Of a stretch of 64,000 bases of DNA, positions 27,870 through 36,552 are shown in pieces (position 1 is the stretch's first letter; every line of letters starts with the position of its first letter). The notes under the pieces were generated by a model. It searched no databases. It saw nothing but the letters and a program-made list of their open reading frames with translations, and was not told the DNA's origin. The stretch covers positions 40,643-104,642 of the forward strand of contig JADHOM010000004.1 in NCBI GenBank assembly GCA_016778985.1. Direction: 5' to 3'. A program made the position numbers and the translations under genes. Source of the DNA: Alphaproteobacteria bacterium (GTDB taxonomy: Bacteria; Pseudomonadota; Alphaproteobacteria; Puniceispirillales; UBA1172).

Positions 27870-29948
27870 GTGGCTCAAAAATACAGACTTGGGATTGATG
27901 CTGGTGGCACATTTACAGATTTTATTCTGTCAAAGCCAGATGGTGATGTACAAATATACAAGGTTTTATCAACACCGCATGATCCAACATTAGCTATTAG
28001 AAATGGCTTGGCAGAAATCGATGCTAGAGCTGGTGTTTCAGCTGAAGAATTGGTCTCACAATCTGATCTATGTATCAATGGGACAACCGTTGGCTTGAAT
28101 GCGCTAATTACCCATAACGGTGCAAAAACCGGATTGATTTGTACCAAAGGTCATGAAGATTCGATAGAAATCCGACTTGGCCATAAAGAAGATGGCTATC
28201 GCTATGACCCGGACTATCCACCAGCCGTTATGCTAAGCCCACGCTATCTGCGCAAAGGCGTTGAGGAACGCGTCATTTCGACAGGTGAGGTCAAGACACC
28301 AATGAACGAAGATGATGTCCGCGCCGCTTGTGAGACGTTCAAGAAAGAGGGTGTTGAATCGGTCGTTGTGTCATTTGTGTGGTCGGTTTTGCATCCTCAA
28401 CATGAACAGCGTGCTGCCGAAATTGTTCGTGAGATGCTACCAGATGTTCACCTAACCGTTGGTAGTCAGCTATACCCACAGGTGCGTGAATATACCCGCA
28501 CCTCGACGGCATTGGTTAATGCTTATTTGGCACCAATTCTGCAAAAATATGTTGGCGCTATCGATGAGTATTTTCAATCATTAGGCGCTGATAAGCCAGT
28601 TCGGTTTTTCCAATCTAATGGTGGTCTAGCTCTAGGATCAACAGTTGCTGAACAGGCCGTTTACGCAATTAATTCAGGGCCTGCATCGGCCCCACAAGCC
28701 GCAACATTTATTGCTGAGCCTTGGCAGGATCAGAATATTATTACCATTGATATGGGTGGCACATCGTTTGATATCACGCTCACCCATGAAGGTAAGGCGA
28801 ATGTAAATAAGAATATTGATTTCTTGCGCTACCGGATTGGTATCCCCATGATTCAAGTGGAAACACTTGGTGCTGGCGGCGGCTCAATCGGCCGGATTGA
28901 TGAAATGGGTTTGTTGCAAATGGGCCCGCAATCCGCCGGCTCAGAACCGGGTCCTGCTTGTTATGGCAAAGGCGGGGAGCAGCCAACAACAACCGATGCT
29001 AATCTGGTGCTAGGATATCTCAGTCCCAAAGGTCTGGTTGGTGGCCGTCTTGAGCTTGATCAAGATCGTGCCAATCAAGCGATTACATCAAAGATTGCTG
29101 ATCCATTAGGGTTATCCCTTGAACGGGCTGCTTATGGCATGTTCACCATTGTTAACAACAATATGGTCAATGGCATCCGCCGCGTCTCTGTTGAACGTGG
29201 GTATGACCCCAGAGACTTTGTCTTGATGGGGGCTGGTGGTGCGACAGGGGCGCATATCACCGCCCTTGCTAATGAGATAGGGATTAATCGTATCCTTATC
29301 TCAAAACTAGCATCTGGCCTTTGTGCTTATGGTCAGATTATATCTGATGTGAAGTATAATTTCATGGCGCCAGCGCCGTTCCGATTAGATAGCGAGGATG
29401 TCTCAAGTAAGTTACAGGGTCTGTTTGATGGGCTGGAAAATAAAGGCTATGACCAGCTCAATAAAGACGGCTTCAGCAAAGACGATATTCATGTCACGCG
29501 GACATTGGATATGCGCTATACAGGGCAAGTTCATGAATGTACGGTTGAGGTTGATGCCTTTGATATCACGCCGGAATCGCTAAAAACACTCGAAGAGGCG
29601 TTCCATATTAGACATGAAGAACTCTACATGTATTCAGAACGGCATAGTGCTATCGAAGTGGTTAATGTTGAAAGCACAATTATTGGTAAAATTGAACGGC
29701 CAGCGCGCATGAAGCAAGCCAAGGGCAGTGGGGCGGAAAGCGCGAAAACTGGCAGCCGCCAAGTTGTCTTTAGCAGTGATGGAACACGGATAGATACGCC
29801 AATTTATGATGGCGCAAAACTTGGTGCCGGTGATCAGATCGAAGGTCCTGCCATTTTGGAAGAAGAAACAACAACCATAGTTGTTGATCCACAATGGAAA
29901 CTGACCCTTACTGATTCTGCAGTTTATGAGCTGGTGAAAAAAGGCTAA
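27870..29948 (+). CDS. hyuA: Hydantoinase A / oxoprolinase family subunit, second subtype
   Basis: 692-residue HyuA subunit with GIDAGGTFTDFIL, ITIDMGGTSFDIT, GAGGGSIGRIDEMGLLQMGPQ and GAGGATGAHI. It differs from the other two HyuA proteins, for example CINGTTVGLN in place of YHGTTVATN. It is the partner of the HyuB encoded just upstream. The start is GTG at 27870, after ATAGGGGA. It ends the long plus-strand operon; a 150-bp gap without an obvious terminator follows. Confidence 0.9.
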   Translation: MAQKYRLGIDAGGTFTDFILSKPDGDVQIYKVLSTPHDPTLAIRNGLAEIDARAGVSAEELVSQSDLCINGTTVGLNALITHNGAKTGLICTKGHEDSIEIRLGHKEDGYRYDPDYPPAVMLSPRYLRKGVEERVISTGEVKTPMNEDDVRAACETFKKEGVESVVVSFVWSVLHPQHEQRAAEIVREMLPDVHLTVGSQLYPQVREYTRTSTALVNAYLAPILQKYVGAIDEYFQSLGADKPVRFFQSNGGLALGSTVAEQAVYAINSGPASAPQAATFIAEPWQDQNIITIDMGGTSFDITLTHEGKANVNKNIDFLRYRIGIPMIQVETLGAGGGSIGRIDEMGLLQMGPQSAGSEPGPACYGKGGEQPTTTDANLVLGYLSPKGLVGGRLELDQDRANQAITSKIADPLGLSLERAAYGMFTIVNNNMVNGIRRVSVERGYDPRDFVLMGAGGATGAHITALANEIGINRILISKLASGLCAYGQIISDVKYNFMAPAPFRLDSEDVSSKLQGLFDGLENKGYDQLNKDGFSKDDIHVTRTLDMRYTGQVHECTVEVDAFDITPESLKTLEEAFHIRHEELYMYSERHSAIEVVNVESTIIGKIERPARMKQAKGSGAESAKTGSRQVVFSSDGTRIDTPIYDGAKLGAGDQIEGPAILEEETTTIVVDPQWKLTLTDSAVYELVKKG

Positions 29949-30098
29949 TCCCTTTTGGCAGCATCTTTTGATAACTGTTCCTGGTGACTTGAGCAATAAG
30001 TGATAACTATGTGAGTTAATCATTAGCCATAAAAGAACTTGACCTATGGGTTTGCTCAATTAAGGATTAATGGGATCACTTGAAAAGAGTAATGGCGT

Positions 30099-30704
30099 AT
30101 GTCACTCAGTCGTTTCTTCAAAGCATTAAGCACGGTGTTTTCCGCCGAAACCCCTATTGAAGCGCAGGCGATCAAGGCCTTGCTTGCGGCTGATGCTGAT
30201 GTTGATTTTCCTTTATCACCACATGCTTTAGAGCAAACGCCGCCACTTGCAAACCCTTTTCTTGAGGTCATGGCAGAGCCGGACGCGCATCCGATCTGTC
30301 AGGATATTGCGGCTATGCCGTTTCAATGGGCGCCGCCAGAAACCTCACAAGACCCTCTCTATAAACAACATAGTAATTTTAAGGCGCATGTCGAATTGTT
30401 AGGGCCTGAAGGGTTGGTGCCGTCATCGGATATTCGGCTTGGGCTTTATGGCATACTCCCCCATTCAGAATATGGTATCCGCACCCATCCAGCAGAAGAA
30501 ACCTTTATCATGTTGGCGGGTAGAGCGTCATGGAAACATGATAAGGCGGATTATATTAGCCTTGGTTCAGGCCAGCGATCCTATCATCCATCAATGATGC
30601 CGCATGCCACTCGAACTGAGGATAAAGCCTTTATGTCTGTCTATATTTGGCACGGTGATATTGCCACAGATAACTATCAGTATTATGGTTTGCCGAAAGC
30701 GTGA
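30099..30704 (+). CDS. DMSP-lyase-family cupin (DddQ/DddL-like)
   Basis: 201-residue protein with a C-terminal cupin core and an alpha-helical N-terminal half, the size and layout of DddQ/DddL-type dimethylsulfoniopropionate lyases, which split DMSP into dimethylsulfide and acrylate. Recognisable blocks are RLGLYGILPHSEYG, THPAEETFIMLAGRASW and YHPSMMPHATRTEDKAFMSVYIWHGD. The usual first metal histidine of the cupin motif appears as Arg128 (IRTHPAEE), while His130, Glu133/134, His163 and His169 are kept, so activity is uncertain. The end overlaps the phoR reading frame by four bases (GTGA). Confidence 0.65.
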   Translation: MSLSRFFKALSTVFSAETPIEAQAIKALLAADADVDFPLSPHALEQTPPLANPFLEVMAEPDAHPICQDIAAMPFQWAPPETSQDPLYKQHSNFKAHVELLGPEGLVPSSDIRLGLYGILPHSEYGIRTHPAEETFIMLAGRASWKHDKADYISLGSGQRSYHPSMMPHATRTEDKAFMSVYIWHGDIATDNYQYYGLPKA

Positions 30705-31825
30705 TACTAACGCAATGCCTTTATACCAACTCAACAGATGGCTCATATAACATGCAGGATGATAGCGAAGTTCATAATGATATAGCCAAAAGCCAGCTCA
30801 GGACGTTGTTGGGTTCGCTCATTGATGACGTGCTGCTTGAGATTAATCATGACATGACGATTATGCATTCTAATGCGGCGGGAATTAGTTTGCTGGGTGA
30901 TGATCTGATCGGCTCCGACCTTTGCCAAAGACTGACCTATACGGATTTGAAAGATGATTTTCATAGCGCTATTGCGACAAAGAAAATTGTTGAGTTCACA
31001 ACAACGCCATCAGGGTTTTCCGTGGCTAACCGATTTCGGCAGTTGCGTGGCCGTATGCTCTATTTGGATGAGACAACGGTTATTGTCTTGCTGATGGATA
31101 TGACACTGCAACATAACTTGGAAAAAATGCGCCGTGATTTTATCGCTAATGTTAGCCATGAGCTACGCTCCCCATTGACTAGCCTCATTGGGTTTGTCGA
31201 AACGATGCAAGGCTCCGATGATATGGAGACCCAAACGCGCGACAGATTTCTTGGCATCATGGCAGATGAGGCGAAACGAATGTCGCGGCTGATTGATGAT
31301 TTGATGTCTCTTGCCAAGGTGGAAAACGAGGAACATATTGCCCCAATGGCTAGAGTGTTCATAGAAAATATTGTTCAGTCTGTGATTGTATCACTGACCA
31401 GACGGGTTCAAGAAACAGGACGTGAGATTATATTTACCGATAGGCGAAACTATACCGATCAAGCGCCTATTATTTTAGGTGAGACCGATGCGATGACAGA
31501 GGTGTTTCACAATCTGATTGATAATGCGATAAAATACAGTTTTCCAGAGTCAACGATATCTGTCGATATGCTTACTAATAATGCTAATGATACTTTGACG
31601 ATTAACATCACTAATCACGGCGAAGGCATTGAGGAAAAGCATATCCCCCGCTTAACAGAGAGGTTTTATCGAGTCGATAAAGGCCGCTCGCGACAGATGG
31701 GTGGAACCGGGTTAGGTCTTGCCATCGTCAAGCACATTATTAATAAGCATCGGGGAGAGTTGATCATTACAAGCACATTAAATGAAAAGACGGTGTTTAG
31801 CGTTATCCTTCCTCTTGCCCAGTAA
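30701..31825 (+). CDS. phoR: Phosphate-regulon sensor histidine kinase, soluble form
   Basis: Up to 374-residue histidine kinase. A PAS-like domain (about residues 45-140) is followed by the phospho-acceptor box NVSHELRSPLTSLIGFVETMQG, the N-box NLIDNAIKYS and the ATP-binding GTGLGLAIVKH. No membrane segment is visible, whereas most PhoR proteins are anchored by N-terminal helices. It stands directly before phoB and the pst genes, which supports the PhoR assignment. The start is unsure: GTG at 30701 overlaps the previous stop; ATG at 30752 (MQDDSEVHND) would give 357 residues. Confidence 0.85.
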   Translation: MILTQCLYTNSTDGSYNMQDDSEVHNDIAKSQLRTLLGSLIDDVLLEINHDMTIMHSNAAGISLLGDDLIGSDLCQRLTYTDLKDDFHSAIATKKIVEFTTTPSGFSVANRFRQLRGRMLYLDETTVIVLLMDMTLQHNLEKMRRDFIANVSHELRSPLTSLIGFVETMQGSDDMETQTRDRFLGIMADEAKRMSRLIDDLMSLAKVENEEHIAPMARVFIENIVQSVIVSLTRRVQETGREIIFTDRRNYTDQAPIILGETDAMTEVFHNLIDNAIKYSFPESTISVDMLTNNANDTLTINITNHGEGIEEKHIPRLTERFYRVDKGRSRQMGGTGLGLAIVKHIINKHRGELIITSTLNEKTVFSVILPLAQ

Positions 31826-31839
31826 TCATGTGATCAGAT

Positions 31840-31857
31840 TTGTCATAATTTTGAAAC
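31840..31857 (+). promoter_or_regulatory. Possible Pho box upstream of phoB
   Basis: TTGTCATAATTTTGAAAC matches 13 of 18 positions of the general Pho box (two CTGTCAT half sites with an A/T-rich spacer). The first half site is good, the second weak. It lies about 75 bases before the phoB start. I found no better match upstream of pstS. Confidence 0.35.
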
Positions 31858-31931
31858 AATCAAGATATAAAGTCGTGTATTATAAGTATTTATAAAACCA
31901 TTATGGATACGATTTGATTAAGGCGAAACAA

Positions 31932-32633
31932 ATGACAATCCGCGTATTAATTGCTGATGATGAACCGCATCAGCTCGAATTATTGTCCTATAATTTGGAA
32001 CAAGCCGGATTTTCTGTAAGCCAAGCTCAAGATGGCCAGCAAGCCCTAGACCTGGCCGAACAAATCATGCCTGATATTATTATTCTCGACTGGATGATGC
32101 CGAATATGTCAGGGATAGATGTGTGCAGGGCTCTGCGCGGGATCATGGCAACTAATCAAATACCTGTTATTATGCTAAGCGCTAGAGGCGAAGAAGGTGA
32201 TCGGACGTTGGGGTTAGATGTTGGCGCTGACGATTATGTCACCAAACCGTTTTCCCCAAAAGAATTGGTCGCTCGTGTGCGCGCGGTTTTGCGGCGAACG
32301 CGGCCTATGTTAATGGGTGATGTTATTGCCTTTGCTGATTTGAAAATTTATCCAAGTAAACAAATTGTCGAACGGGATGGCCAACGCATTGATCTAGGGC
32401 CCAAAGAGTTTAGCATCCTGTCCTTATTGTTAGAACGTCCGGGTAATGTGTTTAGCCGGTTACAGGTGCTGGATCATGTATGGGGGCATGGGGTTTATGT
32501 TGAGGATCGGACAGTTGATGTCCATCTGAGCCGCTTAAGAAAAGCGCTTAATCATAATCCGGATGGGAAAAATTATCCTGATCTTATTCGAACAGTGCGC
32601 GGCAGTGGTTATGCCATGCGTGAGCCTGAATAA
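31932..32633 (+). CDS. phoB: Phosphate-regulon response regulator PhoB
   Basis: 233-residue OmpR/PhoB-type response regulator. The receiver domain shows the acidic pair ADDE, the phosphorylated Asp in IIILDWMMPNMSG and the Lys in DYVTKPFSP. The C-terminal winged helix has LGPKEFSILSLLLERPGNVFSR and VWGHGVYVEDRTVDVHLSRLRKAL. I chose ATG at 31932, since AAGG precedes it and the family begins right there; a TTG six codons upstream is possible. Its place between phoR and pstS identifies it. Confidence 0.93.
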   Translation: MTIRVLIADDEPHQLELLSYNLEQAGFSVSQAQDGQQALDLAEQIMPDIIILDWMMPNMSGIDVCRALRGIMATNQIPVIMLSARGEEGDRTLGLDVGADDYVTKPFSPKELVARVRAVLRRTRPMLMGDVIAFADLKIYPSKQIVERDGQRIDLGPKEFSILSLLLERPGNVFSRLQVLDHVWGHGVYVEDRTVDVHLSRLRKALNHNPDGKNYPDLIRTVRGSGYAMREPE

Positions 32634-32720
32634 AAAATTCAAAAAAAATTACACTGCAATATTAGTGAAATATATAGCACTTATAAGCATTGATACACAA
32701 TATTTATAGGAGTATTTATT

Positions 32721-33749
32721 ATGCGGTTTTCACATATATTAGCGGGTTTAGCATTGTCAGCATCATTGGTTGGCGTTGCTCATGCTCGTGATCAAATCTC
32801 TATCGTCGGCTCATCAACAGTATATCCATTTGCAACCATTGTTGCGGAAAAGTTTGGTCAGAGCAGTGGCTTCAAAACTCCAGTCATCGAATCCACTGGT
32901 ACTGGCGGCGGCATGAAGCTGTTCTGTGCTGGTATTGGTCTTGAACATCCTGATATTACAAACGCATCACGTGCCATGAAGTCTGGTGAAGCTGAGCTTT
33001 GTGCATCTAATGGCGTTGAGTTTCAAGAGTTTATCGTCGGTAATGATGGTCTAGCCTTTTCTAACTCAAACGCATCTGCCAATTTTGAAATCTCAATCGC
33101 GCATATCGCAGCAGCGCTGGCAGCTGAGCTTCCAGGCGGCGGTAAAACAAATATCTCAAATGCCGCAATGTCAGCAAATATGCTCACATCTTGGGCAGAG
33201 GTTGATGCCTTTGTCGCCAATATGGGTGGTGCGTCTGCGGGACTTCCTGATCAGCCAATCTCTATCATGATCCCTCCGCCAACCTCCGGTACTCGTGACG
33301 CCATGGGTTCACTTTTCATGAAAGCTGGTTGGAAAAAGCTAGGTTTAGATGGTGACGGTTATAAAAACCTCCGTGAAGATGGTAAGGCTATTGAAATGGG
33401 CGAAAATGATGCGCTGATTATCGAAAAGCTTGTTGCTGGTCCTGAGATGTTCGGCATCTTTGGTTACTCCTTCTTTGATCAGAATAGAGACAAGGTGCAG
33501 GCCTCTGTCGTTGATGGGGTTGAGCTTAACTTCGACAATATTGCATCATATGAATATCCTGGTGCGCGGCCTCTTTTCTTCTATGTAAAGAAGCAACATA
33601 TGGGCGTTGTTCCTGGCATGAAAGAGTTTATCTCTGAGTTTGTTTCAGAAAAAGCAATGGGCATGGATGGCTATCTGTTCCCTGCTGGCCTAGTGCCGCT
33701 GGCTGAAGACAGTTTTGCTGAGCAGGTTGAAGCTCGCAACTCTCTCTAA
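32721..33749 (+). CDS. pstS: Phosphate ABC transporter binding protein PstS
   Basis: 342-residue periplasmic phosphate-binding protein. The signal peptide MRFSHILAGLALSASLVGVAHA is followed by DQISIVGSSTVYPFA, the phosphate-site signature, and later by PPTSGTRDA. It binds phosphate and hands it to PstC/PstA. GGAG lies nine bases before the ATG. It is followed by a strong hairpin terminator that would keep its mRNA in excess over the permease genes. Confidence 0.95.
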   Translation: MRFSHILAGLALSASLVGVAHARDQISIVGSSTVYPFATIVAEKFGQSSGFKTPVIESTGTGGGMKLFCAGIGLEHPDITNASRAMKSGEAELCASNGVEFQEFIVGNDGLAFSNSNASANFEISIAHIAAALAAELPGGGKTNISNAAMSANMLTSWAEVDAFVANMGGASAGLPDQPISIMIPPPTSGTRDAMGSLFMKAGWKKLGLDGDGYKNLREDGKAIEMGENDALIIEKLVAGPEMFGIFGYSFFDQNRDKVQASVVDGVELNFDNIASYEYPGARPLFFYVKKQHMGVVPGMKEFISEFVSEKAMGMDGYLFPAGLVPLAEDSFAEQVEARNSL

Positions 33750-33766
33750 TAAATTGACTTTAATAC

Positions 33767-33798
33767 AGTGTTGCCATTACATAATGGCAACACTTTTT
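33767..33798 (+). terminator. Strong hairpin terminator between pstS and pstC
   Basis: AGTGTTGCCATTA (33767-33779) and TAATGGCAACACT (33782-33794) are perfect reverse complements, 13 pairs with a two-base centre, followed by a T tract ending at 33798. It starts 17 bases after the pstS stop. Partial termination here would explain high PstS and low permease levels. Confidence 0.88.
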
Positions 33799-33815
33799 AA
33801 GAATGAGAATAGTTC

Positions 33816-35231
33816 ATGACTGCATTTTTTACATCATTTACTGGATCGTTGTTGTGGCTAATTCTTATCTCTGCTGGTATTTATTTTCTGTCTTTGCGGC
33901 GCCTATCAGGGCAAATACAAACGAGCCAATCTAAGCCTCATTCACTGGCTTATTATTATGGGCGATACGCTGTTATTTGGGCATTTTTCCCAGCCATTAT
34001 TGTGCTGATTGTCTGGACAAGCTTTACCAGACCCCTTGAAAATCAATTCATCATTCAAAGCCTATCTGCGGCATATCCTGATCTGCCGAGCAGTTTTGTT
34101 GATCTAAAAATTGCTCAAATTAAAAATATTTCATCAGGTCTGATCGCCGCCGAAGATGACATTATGCGCGGCTTGGCTGATCAATATGGCTATGCCTCTG
34201 ATCGGCTCAGCATGTTGCGCTATGTGACGGTTATTTTGGTCAGCCTAATCGGCGGTATGTTCGCAATATCGCGCATTAAACCACATTTCAAAGCAAGGGT
34301 TGTATTTGAAGGATTTCTGCGCCGAGTATTCACGTTTGCGGCGATTGTCGCCATCCTTACAACGATTGGCATTATCGTCTCACTGACATTTGAGGCATTT
34401 CGGTTTTTCACGCAATACCACCCGATTGATTTCTTCTTTGGCACGCATTGGTCACCAAATGTCGCCTTGCGTGAGGGAGTTGAAAATGCCCTGGATGAGG
34501 ATGTTGGCGGCTCATCGGGTTCATTTGGCATGATCCCTGTGATGGCTGGCACGCTGTTGATTGCCTTTATTGCTATGTTGGTCGCGGTTCCTATTGGTCT
34601 GTTCGCAGCCATCTATATGGCGGAGTTTGCTAGCCGTCGGGTACGCAATTATGTTAAGCCGACCTTAGAGGTTCTGGCCGGTATTCCAACCGTTGTTTAT
34701 GGATTTTTTGCAGCTCTTACAATCGGCCCGTTTATTCGCAATCTGGGTTTATTTGCAGGGCTGGATGTCTCCTCTCAAAGCGCCTTAGCCGCCGGTGCGG
34801 TGATGGGTATCATGATCATTCCGTTCATCTCATCGCTGTCTGATGATGTCATTACTGCGGTTCCGCGGTCATTGCGTGATGGCGCGCTTGGGCTTGGCAG
34901 TACACGCGGTGAAATGATTACCAAAGTCGTCTTACCAGCGGCTTTCCCGGGCTTGGTTGGGGCGTTTCTGTTAGCAATCAGCCGCGCCATTGGGGAGACT
35001 ATGATTGTCGTTATGGCGGCAGGGGTGAGTGCTCAGCTTACGGCTAACCCGCTTGATAGCGTGACAACCGTCACCGTTCAGATTGTTATGTTGCTGACCG
35101 GTGATACCGAGTTTGATTCGGTCAAAACCCTATCCGCCTTTGCGCTTGGTATCACGTTATTCGTTGTGACATTATGCTTAAATATTGCGGCGCTCAGCAT
35201 GTCGCGCAGAATTGGTGGGCGTTATGAATAA
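33816..35231 (+). CDS. pstC: Phosphate ABC transporter permease PstC
   Basis: 471-residue permease, longer than the approximately 320-residue E. coli form because of an N-terminal region with two extra membrane segments (about residues 8-27 and 50-67) and a linker before the core. The core has FFFGTHWSPN, IPTVVYGFFAALTIGP and the ATPase-docking loop PRSLRDGALGLGSTRGEMITKVVLPAAFPG. This long form is common in Alphaproteobacteria. It overlaps pstA by eight bases. Confidence 0.93.
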   Translation: MTAFFTSFTGSLLWLILISAGIYFLSLRRLSGQIQTSQSKPHSLAYYYGRYAVIWAFFPAIIVLIVWTSFTRPLENQFIIQSLSAAYPDLPSSFVDLKIAQIKNISSGLIAAEDDIMRGLADQYGYASDRLSMLRYVTVILVSLIGGMFAISRIKPHFKARVVFEGFLRRVFTFAAIVAILTTIGIIVSLTFEAFRFFTQYHPIDFFFGTHWSPNVALREGVENALDEDVGGSSGSFGMIPVMAGTLLIAFIAMLVAVPIGLFAAIYMAEFASRRVRNYVKPTLEVLAGIPTVVYGFFAALTIGPFIRNLGLFAGLDVSSQSALAAGAVMGIMIIPFISSLSDDVITAVPRSLRDGALGLGSTRGEMITKVVLPAAFPGLVGAFLLAISRAIGETMIVVMAAGVSAQLTANPLDSVTTVTVQIVMLLTGDTEFDSVKTLSAFALGITLFVVTLCLNIAALSMSRRIGGRYE

Positions 35232-36528
35232 TCCAACAGACATGCTGACAGCGCAGCAACGCCAAGACATTATTCGGCACTCTTTGCAAAAGCGCCATAA
35301 AACCGAACGGCGCTTGCGCTGGGCAGGGCTGACAGCGATTACGATTGCCATCAGCTTTCTGGTAATTTTAATCTCAAATATATTTCTCAACGGCTATACC
35401 GCGCTGCTGCAGTCTGAGTTACAGGTGGAAATGACTATTCCTAAAGCTGAACTTGTTGATGAGAATGGTGATCTTGATGCGGCAAGAATAATGACGTTTA
35501 ATTGGAATGGATTGGTGAAAAAAGCCTTCCGCAAAAAGTTTCCGGACGTCAAAGGGATGATGGATAAACGCAGTCTTGGTGACTTAGTATCCGATAATGC
35601 GGGCTATGAATTGCGGCTGCAGATTGAAAAAAATCCTGAGCTAATGGAACAAAATTTGTTCTGGATCAAAACATCAGATGATGTTGATATGTATATGAAA
35701 GGGCGGCTTGACGCATCCCTGCCGGAAAAAATGCGGCGACTTGATGATAAGCAGATTGGCTGGGTTGATCAGCTTAAAGAGGTAAGTGAGATCAGGAAAG
35801 TCTTCAATACTGGTTTCTTCACCACTGCCGATTCAAGAGAACCTGAAAGCGCAGGTATTCTTGGGGCTGTTGTCGGCTCCGCTATGGCCTTAATGGTGAC
35901 CATTATCCTAGCCTTGCCGCTTGCTGTTATGGCAGCGATATATCTTGAATATTTCGCTCGGCCGGGGCGGGTTACAGACCTTATCGAAGTCAATATCAAT
36001 AACCTTGCCGCCGTGCCTTCCATTGTTTTTGGGCTACTTGGCTTGTCGGTATTCCTTGGCTTTTTCAATATGCCCCGATCGGCACCATTGGTTGGCGGTA
36101 TGGTGCTAGCCTTGATGACCTTGCCAACAATCATCATCGCCACGCGCGCCTCAATTCGCGCCGTACCAACATCTATTCGTGATGCCGCGCTAGGGGTTGG
36201 GGCGTCACGCATGCAAGCCGCGCTTGACCATGTCTTGCCGCAAGCAGCCCCCGGAATCCTTACCGGAACTATTATTGGAATAGCGCAAGCATTGGGCGAA
36301 ACCGCGCCTCTCATCATGATTGGAATGGTCGCCTTTGTGGTTGATGTGCCAACGTCAATCACTGATCCGGCGACGGCCTTGCCAGTTCAGATATTTATCT
36401 GGTCAGATAGTGCAGAGAGAGCATTTTATGAACGGTCATCACTGGCTATCATGGTGCTGTTAGTGTTTCTAATTTCAATGAATCTACTGGCTGTTATTCT
36501 GCGCCGTCGGTATGAGAAAACCTGGTAG
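35224..36528 (+). CDS. pstA: Phosphate ABC transporter permease PstA
   Basis: 434-residue permease of the long alphaproteobacterial type. A membrane segment at about residues 32-53 is followed by a large hydrophilic region (about residues 60-200) and then the conserved permease core with NINNLAAVPSIVFGLLGL and PTSIRDAALGVGASRMQAALDHVLPQAAPG. The ATG at 35224 is preceded by GGTGGG; a longer reading from 35185 would overlap pstC by 47 bases and is unlikely. It works with PstC as the membrane pore. Confidence 0.92.
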   Translation: MNNPTDMLTAQQRQDIIRHSLQKRHKTERRLRWAGLTAITIAISFLVILISNIFLNGYTALLQSELQVEMTIPKAELVDENGDLDAARIMTFNWNGLVKKAFRKKFPDVKGMMDKRSLGDLVSDNAGYELRLQIEKNPELMEQNLFWIKTSDDVDMYMKGRLDASLPEKMRRLDDKQIGWVDQLKEVSEIRKVFNTGFFTTADSREPESAGILGAVVGSAMALMVTIILALPLAVMAAIYLEYFARPGRVTDLIEVNINNLAAVPSIVFGLLGLSVFLGFFNMPRSAPLVGGMVLALMTLPTIIIATRASIRAVPTSIRDAALGVGASRMQAALDHVLPQAAPGILTGTIIGIAQALGETAPLIMIGMVAFVVDVPTSITDPATALPVQIFIWSDSAERAFYERSSLAIMVLLVFLISMNLLAVILRRRYEKTW

Positions 36529-36552
36529 TAAGCATTAGAGAAAGCGTCAAAG

